From Alphaproteobacteria bacterium (GTDB lineage: Bacteria > Pseudomonadota > Alphaproteobacteria > Micropepsales > Micropepsaceae), in NCBI GenBank assembly GCA_023259375.1, contig JAHFQC010000015.1, positions 1-62,857 of the forward strand: 62,857 bases of DNA, read 5' to 3'. A model generated the notes under the pieces. It was not told the origin of the DNA and searched no databases. It saw nothing but the letters and a program-made list of their open reading frames with translations. The position numbers were made by a program, and so were the translations under genes. Positions 27,899 through 37,355 of this stretch are shown one piece after another (the stretch's first letter is position 1; each line of letters opens with the position of its first letter).

Positions 27899-30625
27899 CT
27901 AGAGCTGGCGCATCGATACGAGCTCATCGTCCGGTCCAACGGCCGCGACTTCGAGTTCGAAATTCCGCAACGAAATTCTGATGTCCCAGACTGAATCCGC
28001 AGAGACGTTTTGCCAGCTTTCCGGAGCCCAAACACCAAGTCTGCTGAGCTTTTCAGCCGCAGCGTAGTCTGGCACGTCTTCTTCAGCGCCGTTGAGATCT
28101 TCCCAAAGCACGACGGGATTGCGGCCGTCCCACGCTTGAGGCAGCACTTTCTGCAGGCCTTCCGCCGGGACTTTTTCCCCCACCTTCAAAATGGGCTGAA
28201 AATACGAACTGGAAAGAGCGTACGCGCCGATGGTTGAGGTCAGGACCGGCGTATCGAGGTCAAACTCAATTGCCACACCTCGCCGCATGGCGCGCATCAG
28301 GCAGGCGCCTTTGGCGACACACTCCTTGGGATCTGGGGCACGCTCGATTTCTATCCCTCCGAAGGCTTCCGCCAACACCGTATGAACAACCGGCAAATAG
28401 GAGGTTTTTCCGGAAAGCTGAATAACGCTGGGTGTCGAGCCTGTAATGGCGATTGCGCGCGTCAGCATTTCGATCCGCTTCGCGATCTCTATGCGCGCGT
28501 AGTCGTTGAACGCCAGCTCCAAATCCTTGCCGCCAAGGCCGCGAACATCTGCCAGACGAATACTGTAGGCCCCCGTTTGAGCGCCAACGTCCAAATGCAC
28601 CACGAACATTTCTGGCAACTTTGCCTGCTCACTGCTGAGGCTGACTTTGAAGACCTCTGCAATCTGACGAAGTACATTCCGATTTAAGCGGACCGTTTCA
28701 TTGGCCGTTCCAAGAACGTCCTCGATTGGAAGGACCGGCGTGACGGAGCCCGATATATTGTTGGCGCCCTTGAAGGCGTCGCTTGCGATATGCTGACTAA
28801 CACGACTGGCCAGTTCTGCCTGGAGAAAATCCGTCAGATCTTCACCGCCAAAGCGGTCGCCACAGGAATACAGAACATCCGGAACGATGCGCGTGTGGCA
28901 TTTTTTGCCGGACTTCTGCGTTACCTTTACGATCGATACATCGGTCGTGCCGCCGCCGAGATCGAACGATGCGACGACGTAATCAGAATGCTCCCCAGGC
29001 GCTTTCTGGCGTTGCACGATGTAATCGATGAGCGCGGCGACAGGCTCAGGCAGAAACTGGATGCGAATCTCGTCATTCCCCGCGTCGAAGGCGGCACGAA
29101 GAGCACTGCGCAAATGCCTGTATTGGCGGAGCGAACACCGCGCCGGATGAGTCAGCACAAAATCACGAAAGCGCGCCTGCTTGGCAAGCTCCGCTTTGCG
29201 GCGGATGTTACGCAGGTAATCGGCGGCTACATCCGTTATGCGGCGCTCGACCCATTTCGCGTCCTCCTCCGGACGGATTGAAACAAGCGGACCTTGATCG
29301 CCGAGGCGCTGCTTGAGGCGATCAGCAGTAGAAGCCGCAATATAGGCGTATTGCGCTGCAAGCTCCTTGGGCCTTGCTCCCGTTTCAATTTCCGGCGGCG
29401 GCGTCAATCGCCTGTAGCGCACCACCGTTGGGGCCACAAAATTGGTGCGGTCGTCTACCTGAACGAGCTCAGGCACTGAGCCTTCCTGCCAAACGGCGCA
29501 GCAACTGTTGCTCGAGCCAAAGTCAATCGCTACGACACCTCCGAATTCCGGCATCGGCGCAATCTTCAGCGGCACAGTCCATTCCCGCGTCGTCAGATTG
29601 GTCGCCACCTTCAACTTCAGATAGACGAGCTTTTCCGCCTGACCTCGCAGGGCGCTGAAATCGGTTTCAAACTCGACAGACATTGATCCGCCGCCATCGA
29701 CTGCAACCGGAAAATGCGTCGCTCGGCGTATTTTTGCCTCGGGGACCGCGCGCGCCTTCAATTCGGCGTCGAGGATGACCAGCGGTCCATTTTGCAGGCC
29801 GTTATCATTCGCGCTCTGGTTACAAATAACAAAGCGCAGCATTTGGCCCGAGGTCTGATAGCGCAACTCCGGCCTCTTTAACTCCTGCGGCCAATAAAGC
29901 TGCGGAGGCTTGCAACGCGAAATATCGATCGGCACCTCTGCCGTCATTGGTCCATGAGGGCTTTGATAGGCCACGATCAGTCTGGTCGAAACATTCTTCT
30001 CGATGACTGAAAACTGCCCTGCGTCGGCCGCACTTTGAAGGCTGATCTTCGCGTACAACGGACGTGCTGCGTCACAGACCAGACCGCCCGGCGGTATATC
30101 TGCCGCAACTGTGAGTTCGCTGCTTTCCGTACCGATGGACAATATCCTGAGCGCGCCTCGCAACAGGTGGAGCTCAAATTCCTCCTGATTGCAGGCCTCA
30201 TCGAGGCGCCAAAGTCGGATCTGCTGCGGCTCGCAGGCAATTTGCGGTGCCCGCGAGATAACGGTGAGTTCGGCCGCAGCACTGCCTGCCGGTGTGTTGG
30301 CGGTAACAGTACCAACTGCCTCGTCGCGCAGCAGGTCTTTCACAGACAACAAGATCGAAGCCTGCCCCCCCGCAGAAATCACCGGAAGTCTGCCCGGCGG
30401 TCCTTGCAACCAAGCAGGCAACCCGAGTGATCCGATCTGCAAATCTGCGCAGCTCTTATTGCTCAGGCGCGCGCATATTTTTGGCGGCCTTTCGCCGACG
30501 AACAGCGCCTCCGGCAAAAGCTCCATCCCTAACTTTGCCCGCGGAGCTCCGCAGCCGCTGCAAAAGGCATCGTCGCTGCGGCAGAAATAAAGGCCGCACT
30601 TGGAGCAGAATTCCCCCTCAGACAT
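27899..30625 (-). CDS. Hsp70-like ATPase with N-terminal zinc ribbon
   Basis: A 908-aa protein. Residues 5-30 form a double CxxC zinc ribbon (FCSKCG and FCSGCG). Residues 35-340 are beta-rich, probably Ig-like domains. From about 360 an Hsp70/actin-fold ATPase begins: phosphate 1 VVAIDFGSSNSCCAVW, phosphate 2 FDLGGGTTDVSIV near 548-560, adenosine motif VIQLSGKTSYLPVV near 730. There is no DnaK-type substrate-binding domain with its lid, so this is not a housekeeping chaperone. ATG 30625 has GAGG 5 nt upstream. It overlaps the preceding gene by 8 bp. Confidence 0.85.
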   Translation of the reverse strand: MSEGEFCSKCGLYFCRSDDAFCSGCGAPRAKLGMELLPEALFVGERPPKICARLSNKSCADLQIGSLGLPAWLQGPPGRLPVISAGGQASILLSVKDLLRDEAVGTVTANTPAGSAAAELTVISRAPQIACEPQQIRLWRLDEACNQEEFELHLLRGALRILSIGTESSELTVAADIPPGGLVCDAARPLYAKISLQSAADAGQFSVIEKNVSTRLIVAYQSPHGPMTAEVPIDISRCKPPQLYWPQELKRPELRYQTSGQMLRFVICNQSANDNGLQNGPLVILDAELKARAVPEAKIRRATHFPVAVDGGGSMSVEFETDFSALRGQAEKLVYLKLKVATNLTTREWTVPLKIAPMPEFGGVVAIDFGSSNSCCAVWQEGSVPELVQVDDRTNFVAPTVVRYRRLTPPPEIETGARPKELAAQYAYIAASTADRLKQRLGDQGPLVSIRPEEDAKWVERRITDVAADYLRNIRRKAELAKQARFRDFVLTHPARCSLRQYRHLRSALRAAFDAGNDEIRIQFLPEPVAALIDYIVQRQKAPGEHSDYVVASFDLGGGTTDVSIVKVTQKSGKKCHTRIVPDVLYSCGDRFGGEDLTDFLQAELASRVSQHIASDAFKGANNISGSVTPVLPIEDVLGTANETVRLNRNVLRQIAEVFKVSLSSEQAKLPEMFVVHLDVGAQTGAYSIRLADVRGLGGKDLELAFNDYARIEIAKRIEMLTRAIAITGSTPSVIQLSGKTSYLPVVHTVLAEAFGGIEIERAPDPKECVAKGACLMRAMRRGVAIEFDLDTPVLTSTIGAYALSSSYFQPILKVGEKVPAEGLQKVLPQAWDGRNPVVLWEDLNGAEEDVPDYAAAEKLSRLGVWAPESWQNVSADSVWDIRISLRNFELEVAAVGPDDELVSMRQL

Positions 30626-31913
30626 GGACCTCGCCTTGCTCGGCAACTTCGTACTCGCCGCCCGCTATTGCTCGTAGCTGCGCCGCCTTGACGAGGCGCG
30701 CACTCCCAAACCCTCCATTCCTCAATTTAAAAAGACCCTGTACCGCGCTGCGATCAGAGAGGGCGTAGCTCGGAACGGGCAGTAGGTAGAGTACGCCATT
30801 TTTTTCTTTGACGAGCACGTAGAAGCCGCGATCATCTTTTCTGAACCGCAATACGCCTTTTTCACTGTCGCATTGATTCACACAACTCAGAAAGTTGGCT
30901 TCATAGCCGGCGCGGTTCAGGGCACTGATGAAATTGCTAAGGCCGCCGGCTTTGTAGTCATTGAAAATGTCAACGAGCGACGGCCTATGCACCACGGGTG
31001 GTGGGCTGAGGTCCTGGGGCCGACCAAGGTCTGAATTTGCCGAAGGTGCCTGGGTGTGGACGGGCGCAAAAACATCTCTCCCCGTAGCCGGACTGTCATT
31101 TTCAAGACGGGAAGTCAAAGCCTCGAGCTTCGTGGAGACCTTCTCGAGCAGTTGTTGCAAGGTGCCTGTGGCGTCACGATCACTCGATTCTGGCGCGCTC
31201 TGCGCCAGGGGTTGGCTTACCGGTGTTACGCGGACTGCCTTGCACAACTTTCTGCAGCTCAAGAAGGCCAGAAGCGAGAGTACAAAAGAGGCGATTATGA
31301 AAAGCCCTGCAAATGCGGCAATTCCGGCTAGACGCCTAGGATGATCATGAACGACGGATTCCAGCCAATTTTTTTTGCTGCCATCGCCATTCCCGAACGA
31401 ACTAAACTTGCCTTGCTGGCGAGCGTCTTTTTCAACGTTCACTCTATCAGCTAGTCGTTCCTCAAGCCCATCTATTCGACGCCGAAGCTCTTGCAGCCTG
31501 AAAGGAGGAATCGTGGTAGATTTGAACTGTTTCAGCTGATCAATGTCCGCCTTGAGATTCTGCAGAGCATCTGAAGAAATGCCATTCCTTATGTCACCAG
31601 CCAATCTTCGAACATTTGCTTTGAAGGCCGGAAAATCGTCGTTTGATATATTGGCACAACTGGGTGTTTGAAGTACTTGGTCGATTTGTCTGTTGACATC
31701 GTTCTTGTCTGTCCCGGGACAACTCTCCTGGAGCAACGTACTCAGTTTTGTCCGAAGTGCGTTATAATTCGCCTCTAGGGGCAGCGGTGATCCAATGGTC
31801 GGATTGTGAGCCTGATTGTTGCTGCGATCGAGAGTTTGATTTTGGGCCCAGGCGCCGGCTGACGTAAACGCGGCCACGCACAGGACCGCAACGATCCGCT
31901 TTGCGTTCACCAT
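30618..31913 (-). CDS. Exported/membrane coiled-coil protein
   Basis: A 431-aa protein. It has an N-terminal signal peptide (AKRIVAVLCVAAFTSAGAWAQ), a helical periplasmic region of about 170 residues with paired Cys, then one transmembrane helix (IAAFAGLFIIASFVLSLLAFL). The cytoplasmic part has a coiled coil (LQQLLEKVSTKLEALTSRLEN) and a C-terminal beta-rich domain. The open frame extends 65 codons further upstream, but ATG 31913 lies 5 bp after the previous stop and begins the signal peptide. It could connect the cytoplasmic ATPases to the periplasm. No family is recognised. Confidence 0.7.
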   Translation of the reverse strand: MVNAKRIVAVLCVAAFTSAGAWAQNQTLDRSNNQAHNPTIGSPLPLEANYNALRTKLSTLLQESCPGTDKNDVNRQIDQVLQTPSCANISNDDFPAFKANVRRLAGDIRNGISSDALQNLKADIDQLKQFKSTTIPPFRLQELRRRIDGLEERLADRVNVEKDARQQGKFSSFGNGDGSKKNWLESVVHDHPRRLAGIAAFAGLFIIASFVLSLLAFLSCRKLCKAVRVTPVSQPLAQSAPESSDRDATGTLQQLLEKVSTKLEALTSRLENDSPATGRDVFAPVHTQAPSANSDLGRPQDLSPPPVVHRPSLVDIFNDYKAGGLSNFISALNRAGYEANFLSCVNQCDSEKGVLRFRKDDRGFYVLVKEKNGVLYLLPVPSYALSDRSAVQGLFKLRNGGFGSARLVKAAQLRAIAGGEYEVAEQGEVHV

Positions 31914-31918
31914 AGGAA

Positions 31919-34900
31919 TTACTGAGCCTCCCCAGTTTTTGCCGCCGCTAGCCGTTCCAGATTGCGCGTTTTCAAATTCACCAGTCCGCACAGGGCCAGA
32001 ATAAAGAGTGGCTGCTTCCGAACCGCATCGCGCGCCGCCTTGCCACCAGCCCGACCGACGGCGGCCGCTGCGTTTCCGCACATGATCTCCAGTTCGCGAT
32101 CCGCGCAAGCGGCGACCTCATTGAGTTCCTCCTCTGAAATCGCAACATCGACTGTTTCAAGAAAATGGCGGAATACGGGAAGATCGGAATCAGCACTTAT
32201 CACCAGATCATTTCGCCCCGATATATCGGGAGCGGCGTCCCAATTCTGCTTCTGACTGTTCTTGCCAAAGCCGGTGAAGAACGCTTCTCCAGATACCGGC
32301 TCCACCTCAAGGCCGCCGCGTTCCAGCAAAGTCGGCGGAACAACCAAGCCAAAGGCCACCTCCTCCTTGAAGCGGCCACTGATGGTGGTCGTCACTCTGA
32401 GTTGTTCCGGAAGCGCCTTGGTGGCGAACTCCAGACCGGCCAAAAGTGATTTTTGGAAGTGGTCTTCCGATGACGCATCATCGCACCACGAGAACAGACG
32501 CGCCCCATTTCCCCCGATGAAGACCGGCAATTCGGATGTGGTGATTACGTACCGTTCTTCGTTGATGAGTTTGCCAAGCTGCAGACCGGTATAGAAGGCG
32601 ATGCCGTTCAGGCCGAGGCGAATGATATCCAACAAAGCGCGCACGTCTGTCTCGGCCGACTGAGTTGGAATCGACTCCACGGCCTTCTTACCAAAGTGCG
32701 AGATTATGGCATCGATTTCGGCGTTGTACGCCGAACCGCCCCGCTCGTAGTCGTTCGTAAACCTGACCGCACTGGCGATGGTTGGATCGTTGTTGCTGAT
32801 CGTCAAAAGCACACCGGGATTACGCCGGATGGGGTCGAGAAAAATGTCCTGACCAGCGAATTTTACGGAGAGGTGGGCCACGAGCGCCGCATGCTGACTT
32901 TGTTCATCGCGGTTCCAAATGGCAATATCCGTAGTGCCGCCGCCAACATCCAGCGAGATCGCGCCACGCCCGATCACGAGATTCTTGCCGTCAACGCCGC
33001 TTGCGAAGTAACGGGCCGCTGCGATGGATTCACAATTCGTCTCGGGATTGGGCCGCAAGCGCACAGCGATGGAAGTAACGTCCATTAGCCGACGCTGAAC
33101 AACATTCCATAGGGCTTTCAAGCGACCAAGATCATCGCCCGAAAACGCCGTGGGATAAGAATAGCACAGCTCGATATCCTGCACCCCTTCCGGCGCCAGT
33201 TCGGCAAGAGACTGCATGCAGAGCTGAATCAGAAAGTCTTGTGCTGCCAAGTTGACTTGGGCATCAGTACTCCACTTCAGATTCGTCCGGACATGCTGCT
33301 GGTCGCCACTCACAAAGCCCGGTATCGAGCGCATCCCCGCATCTGCGCCATGCGAATGCAGATACAATACGTGGCCATTGCGCAGCGCCATCCGCTGGCC
33401 GGCGATGTTGAAATCCTGAAATACACTGAGAATTTGACCTCGCGGCGGTCCCTCTAACGGCACGAATAGATCGCGCGTTGCATTTTGGATGATTTCGCTG
33501 TTCGCGCCGATGACACACAATACGCGATCGCCAAAACTCATACGTTTGGGCTCGCCGACGCCGACCGCACTATAGATCGTCGTACCGGTCGTGCCGAAAT
33601 CGACGCCCAATGTGGCGCTCTTCGCTGGAAGAGCCCCAATTTCCGGCGGCGCCTTCAAGAGCAAAAGACCTGCCGCACTCTCTTGCGCCCACATCGGCCC
33701 AGGCTGACCGGCCGACTCCACCGTGCACCGCAACGCCTCCGGGAAGGAAGGCAAGACAGTCATGAAGCATTTTGTGCTGTTCATGCTCGTCGCTTGCGCA
33801 TTCGGCACAATTTCGATGGGTTTGTCGCTGTCGTCTAGCGCAGACACGTGAAGCTTAGACGGCCCATCACCAATGCGCTGCCAGCCCTCAAAGAGATAAT
33901 ACCGCTTCCACCGGTTATCGCGGTCACTGTCCCTGACAGTGTCGGCAAAACGGAAATTTGGCCATACGCAGACTGACGGCAAATAATCGATGCGCATCAT
34001 ATCCGCAGGTTGATACGTATGCTGTACGACGACCGCGGTCGCAGGGCCAGTGACCACGCCGTTCAGGTCAACAGTGTGTAGCTGCAGGGTCAGGACGACC
34101 TTGCAGACGCCGCTGGGCAGCCACTCAATGGTCAGGTTGTTCTGGATATAGTCAGGCGACAGGAATTCAAGCACCTCGGCACGAAGAGGCACCGCCGCGA
34201 ACCGACCGGCGGTACGCACACCCAGCGTGCGAATTGCTCGGCAGCCCGGAAATGCATCGCTGACTTCGCTAGCGGCATTTGCCGCTGCAACTACCTCTTC
34301 GTAGATAAGGCGATTTTCAAAGAAAAACTCCGGACTATACCAGTGTCCTGCGTGGCCGTTTAGAGCCGGTAAATCGCCGTGAAGCGCACCATCCCCACCC
34401 CTGGCCATAAGCCACGATTTGACGGAGTCCATGGCGACCGTGCCATGCACCGTCACTTCCTGCTCGGCTCTATGAAGCTGCTTGGCCAAACTGGCATCAA
34501 TGAGGATATGGAGCTTTTTGCTGGAACGATCAGAATATATCGCACAGTCGGAGGCCACCGTCGCGGCCGGCTGGAGCGGCTTGTCGATCACCGCATAGAG
34601 GGCATTGCTGTTGAGAGTAAGGCCACGGGCAGAGAAGATATCGGCGCTTGGGGTTAAGCGTTGTGCGCGGGGGTCCAAATCTTTTGCGAAAGCATCAAGG
34701 CAATTTCCAATATCGCGAATATCGGCCCTGGCCGTCGCAAGATTGCTTTTGACATGCAGGAGCCATTCAGCGAAGCGGAAGCGTACATTGCTGGACAGAT
34801 GCGAGCAGGGATCGGTCAAAATCCCATTTTGAACCCAGGGGATCTCTTCGCTATCGAGCACATCGTTGTAATCGGCACCCGTTACGACGAGCGTCCATGG

Positions 34901-35401
34901 CGATGTAAAAGCGAAAGCCCGTGGCGCTTGCCTGTGCTTAGCCCAGCGCAAAATATGCAGATCGTTCCAGTCGCACCCATCGACCAGCCCCCCCCCGAGC
35001 GGTAGAAGGCGGGTAATCACCTTGCGGAACGCGGATTGCTCCCCATCTTGCCGGAGATTGACATGCTCCGGCGTGAGACCTTGCAGATTGCGCACTTCGC
35101 TGAGGGCAAGGATGGCGAGAAGACCGCGCCATTCGCCCTGAACAAGATCGTGCAGGACATGGGTCTGATCAAATAGCGCCCTCTGGAACAGGATCGGACG
35201 AGCCCACGGATCGGGAATGGAATGCACCTTGGTGACCCGGGAGGGGATATCGAGCGCCTCTGCGATTTGGCGCAGCCGCGAATTGTCCGGAAGATCGTTC
35301 CAAACGCCGTTTGCATGCGGCAGGACCAGCGCCAGCGTTGTTTGACCTGACGCCGCAGTGTTGGATTTCAGCTTGGGAAGAAAAGGATGCGGCATGGCCA
35401 T
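31919..35401 (-). CDS. Large Hsp70-like ATPase with unique N-terminal half
   Basis: A 1160-aa protein. Residues 1-590 match no family I know. Residues of about 595-1000 carry an Hsp70/actin-type ATPase: phosphate 1 LGVDFGTTGTTIYSA, phosphate 2 ISLDVGGGTTDIAIW near 811-825, adenosine motif PVFIGGNGARLFSW near 960. A helical tail of about 130 residues ends the protein. The start shares a base with the previous stop (TAATG), so it is coupled to the tubulin-like gene. A second ATG two codons on has better ribosome-site spacing. It differs from the other Hsp70-like protein of the operon in size and flanking domains. Confidence 0.83.
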   Translation of the reverse strand: MAMPHPFLPKLKSNTAASGQTTLALVLPHANGVWNDLPDNSRLRQIAEALDIPSRVTKVHSIPDPWARPILFQRALFDQTHVLHDLVQGEWRGLLAILALSEVRNLQGLTPEHVNLRQDGEQSAFRKVITRLLPLGGGLVDGCDWNDLHILRWAKHRQAPRAFAFTSPWTLVVTGADYNDVLDSEEIPWVQNGILTDPCSHLSSNVRFRFAEWLLHVKSNLATARADIRDIGNCLDAFAKDLDPRAQRLTPSADIFSARGLTLNSNALYAVIDKPLQPAATVASDCAIYSDRSSKKLHILIDASLAKQLHRAEQEVTVHGTVAMDSVKSWLMARGGDGALHGDLPALNGHAGHWYSPEFFFENRLIYEEVVAAANAASEVSDAFPGCRAIRTLGVRTAGRFAAVPLRAEVLEFLSPDYIQNNLTIEWLPSGVCKVVLTLQLHTVDLNGVVTGPATAVVVQHTYQPADMMRIDYLPSVCVWPNFRFADTVRDSDRDNRWKRYYLFEGWQRIGDGPSKLHVSALDDSDKPIEIVPNAQATSMNSTKCFMTVLPSFPEALRCTVESAGQPGPMWAQESAAGLLLLKAPPEIGALPAKSATLGVDFGTTGTTIYSAVGVGEPKRMSFGDRVLCVIGANSEIIQNATRDLFVPLEGPPRGQILSVFQDFNIAGQRMALRNGHVLYLHSHGADAGMRSIPGFVSGDQQHVRTNLKWSTDAQVNLAAQDFLIQLCMQSLAELAPEGVQDIELCYSYPTAFSGDDLGRLKALWNVVQRRLMDVTSIAVRLRPNPETNCESIAAARYFASGVDGKNLVIGRGAISLDVGGGTTDIAIWNRDEQSQHAALVAHLSVKFAGQDIFLDPIRRNPGVLLTISNNDPTIASAVRFTNDYERGGSAYNAEIDAIISHFGKKAVESIPTQSAETDVRALLDIIRLGLNGIAFYTGLQLGKLINEERYVITTSELPVFIGGNGARLFSWCDDASSEDHFQKSLLAGLEFATKALPEQLRVTTTISGRFKEEVAFGLVVPPTLLERGGLEVEPVSGEAFFTGFGKNSQKQNWDAAPDISGRNDLVISADSDLPVFRHFLETVDVAISEEELNEVAACADRELEIMCGNAAAAVGRAGGKAARDAVRKQPLFILALCGLVNLKTRNLERLAAAKTGEAQ

Positions 35402-36891
35402 TATCTCCGCGACGCGTTGCAGGCTTCGTAGATTGCTCGAACGAGCATTCCGGCGCCTTCAATATTCTGATCACTGACGAAATCGGTGGATTTGGCAAAG
35501 ATCGCGCGAATTTTCGGCCGCCGGCATTCGGGACGGTTCAGGAAAAGATCGGCCACCTTTTCTTCGTGCACTTGGCCAACCGGTTTCAAGCGGTACTGCA
35601 AATCGTGCATTTCGCCAATCACGTTGACATCGATCAGCCCGTTCGAGAACACGCTCGCCCCGTCGCGATCCTGAGTGCAGATAGCCAGCAACCACTCCAA
35701 AAACGACACCACATAGCTATCGATCGCCTGCAGTTCGCTCAGCGCCTTATTCCATGGCGTCATTCCAATGAGATCACGCAGTGGATGTTTGCGGTCTTTG
35801 CAGGTGCTGATGAAGGGAAACAGGAAATAGTGGTAGGAGACAGCAAAAAGAATGAATTGCTGCAACAGTTCTAGACGCGGATCGGGCCGCGCTTCGGCCG
35901 GAATATCTTTCCAGGTAAGGCTATTCTCCTCAGAGCGGCTGGCGAGTGAGACCGTATGAACCCCATCTGAGGGTTGAGGTCCCTTATTCCAGCCGTTTGT
36001 GAAGAAGCGGAATGCGCCGAGGCCGGCGATCAGTTCGACATAATGGGGCGGATTGCGTTGTTCTTTGGCGCCGAACGCTGAAACAGGCATCCGCGCTGGC
36101 GGCGTATCGCCGACGGCATAAATGGCGTTGCAGATGTCAAGGAATTGGCGCTCGTCATAGTATTTCAGCGCTTCTTCGGCGGCAGCGGAAAACTGCGCCG
36201 GGTCGGCCTGGATCGTTTCGTCTTCGATTTTTTTGTATGTGAAATAGGGCAGGAAAAGCACCATGCCCATACGCAGGTTTTGGATTTTCTGCTGCAGCTT
36301 TTCTTTGAGTATGCGGCAGATCGTGGGAACGCCTGCCGCCCCCGAACCGCCGAAGATCGAGCCACCTAGGAAAATTGAAACATCGCCGAAGGCATGCGCA
36401 CTTTGAGCAGCTGTGTAAAGCTCATTCCACATGCCCGTGCCAAAATCGATGGATTGACTGAACACTGCCGCGCCTATCGCGGGGCGTCCGCGGAACCCTT
36501 GCGCTAACGAAACGTTGCGGTCGTCTTCGGAGTACAAAAGCTCCATTAGGTCGGCATCAACCGGATTGACCTGCTGAAGTTGCGCATAACTGAATTCCGA
36601 ATTCATGGAGGCGCGATCATCGGCGAGCGGAGACCACGGGCCGCTCAGATGTACATCGTTACGAAGAAGCGCTGCCTTCTCCCCGAGCTTGATCGGCCTA
36701 CAAGCGTTATAAAGATCATATATTCTCTTGCATTCGTCGATACTTCCGTTCGATTTGTCCGGATCGACCAAAAAGGCTTTCAGTACCTGGCTTCCGCCAT
36801 CCACGGACAACAGACCGGCAGCGGAGAGATGTATCAATGCCTGCATTAGCTTGGCGCCGCTGCCACCCACGCCCACGTAAAAATATGACAC
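35401..36891 (-). CDS. Tubulin/FtsZ-like GTPase
   Basis: A 496-aa protein of the bacterial Tubulin_2-like type. The N terminus MSYFYVGVGGSGAKLMQALI carries the first nucleotide-binding glycine loop. Residues 176-187 (GGSIFGGSGAAG) are the tubulin signature equivalent to GGGTGSG of FtsZ/tubulin. The remainder is helical with no transmembrane segment. Tubulin-family proteins bind GTP and usually polymerise. It is not a plasmid TubZ by context: no partner DNA-binding protein or repeats are nearby; it sits instead between a 4-TM protein and an Hsp70-like ATPase. Confidence 0.82.
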   Translation of the reverse strand: MSYFYVGVGGSGAKLMQALIHLSAAGLLSVDGGSQVLKAFLVDPDKSNGSIDECKRIYDLYNACRPIKLGEKAALLRNDVHLSGPWSPLADDRASMNSEFSYAQLQQVNPVDADLMELLYSEDDRNVSLAQGFRGRPAIGAAVFSQSIDFGTGMWNELYTAAQSAHAFGDVSIFLGGSIFGGSGAAGVPTICRILKEKLQQKIQNLRMGMVLFLPYFTYKKIEDETIQADPAQFSAAAEEALKYYDERQFLDICNAIYAVGDTPPARMPVSAFGAKEQRNPPHYVELIAGLGAFRFFTNGWNKGPQPSDGVHTVSLASRSEENSLTWKDIPAEARPDPRLELLQQFILFAVSYHYFLFPFISTCKDRKHPLRDLIGMTPWNKALSELQAIDSYVVSFLEWLLAICTQDRDGASVFSNGLIDVNVIGEMHDLQYRLKPVGQVHEEKVADLFLNRPECRRPKIRAIFAKSTDFVSDQNIEGAGMLVRAIYEACNASRR

Positions 36892-36917
36892 GAGCCGTCT
36901 CCTTCAATGGATTCTGC

Positions 36918-37355
36918 CTACCACTTCCTTACAAACCGCGCCGGCCAGACCACGTATTTGGCGAAGAGCGGTGAGAACAGAAGGCTGGCAAGGTAATAAG
37001 CACCGACACCGCCGACGAAATGCAGCCAGGGATTGGGCTGGAACGTGTCCGTTTGGTAGAAGTCCTCGACATAAGTCGCAGCGGCCGCACCTATGATGAC
37101 CAGCGACAAGAGCAGCAGCCAAACACCAGCCCAAACCCGCAACGGCTGTTGGGGTGCTATCACGACGCTGGCCAGGACATACCAAATCGCCATGGCCAGG
37201 AAAGATCCCGCCCATACCACGAGCGGCCATATCGGCCAATTTTCGGGTGCGCTGATATCGACATCGTAGAACAGGACCACCGCGATCGCGTAAATCGCGT
37301 ATATGAACAGGATGCCGACAACTTCCGTTAGCACACGCTTCATCATGCCCATCAC
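36918..37355 (-). CDS. Small four-helix membrane protein
   Basis: A 145-aa protein with four predicted transmembrane helices (VVGILFIYAIYAIAVVLFY, WPLVVWAGSFLAMAIWYVLA, WAGVWLLLLSLVIIGAAAA, FVGGVGAYYLASLLFSPLF). The start codon overlaps the vWA stop by 4 bp (ATGA). Several Met codons lie in the first five positions, and MKRVL at 37343 is equally possible. A pore or membrane anchor for the complex is a reasonable guess. Confidence 0.75.
   Translation of the reverse strand: MMGMMKRVLTEVVGILFIYAIYAIAVVLFYDVDISAPENWPIWPLVVWAGSFLAMAIWYVLASVVIAPQQPLRVWAGVWLLLLSLVIIGAAAATYVEDFYQTDTFQPNPWLHFVGGVGAYYLASLLFSPLFAKYVVWPARFVRKW

Noticed and set aside
35401..36891. Tubulin-like gene as a TubZ plasmid partition protein
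   Set aside because: No TubR-type partner or iterated centromere repeats nearby and the gene is in the middle of an unrelated operon.
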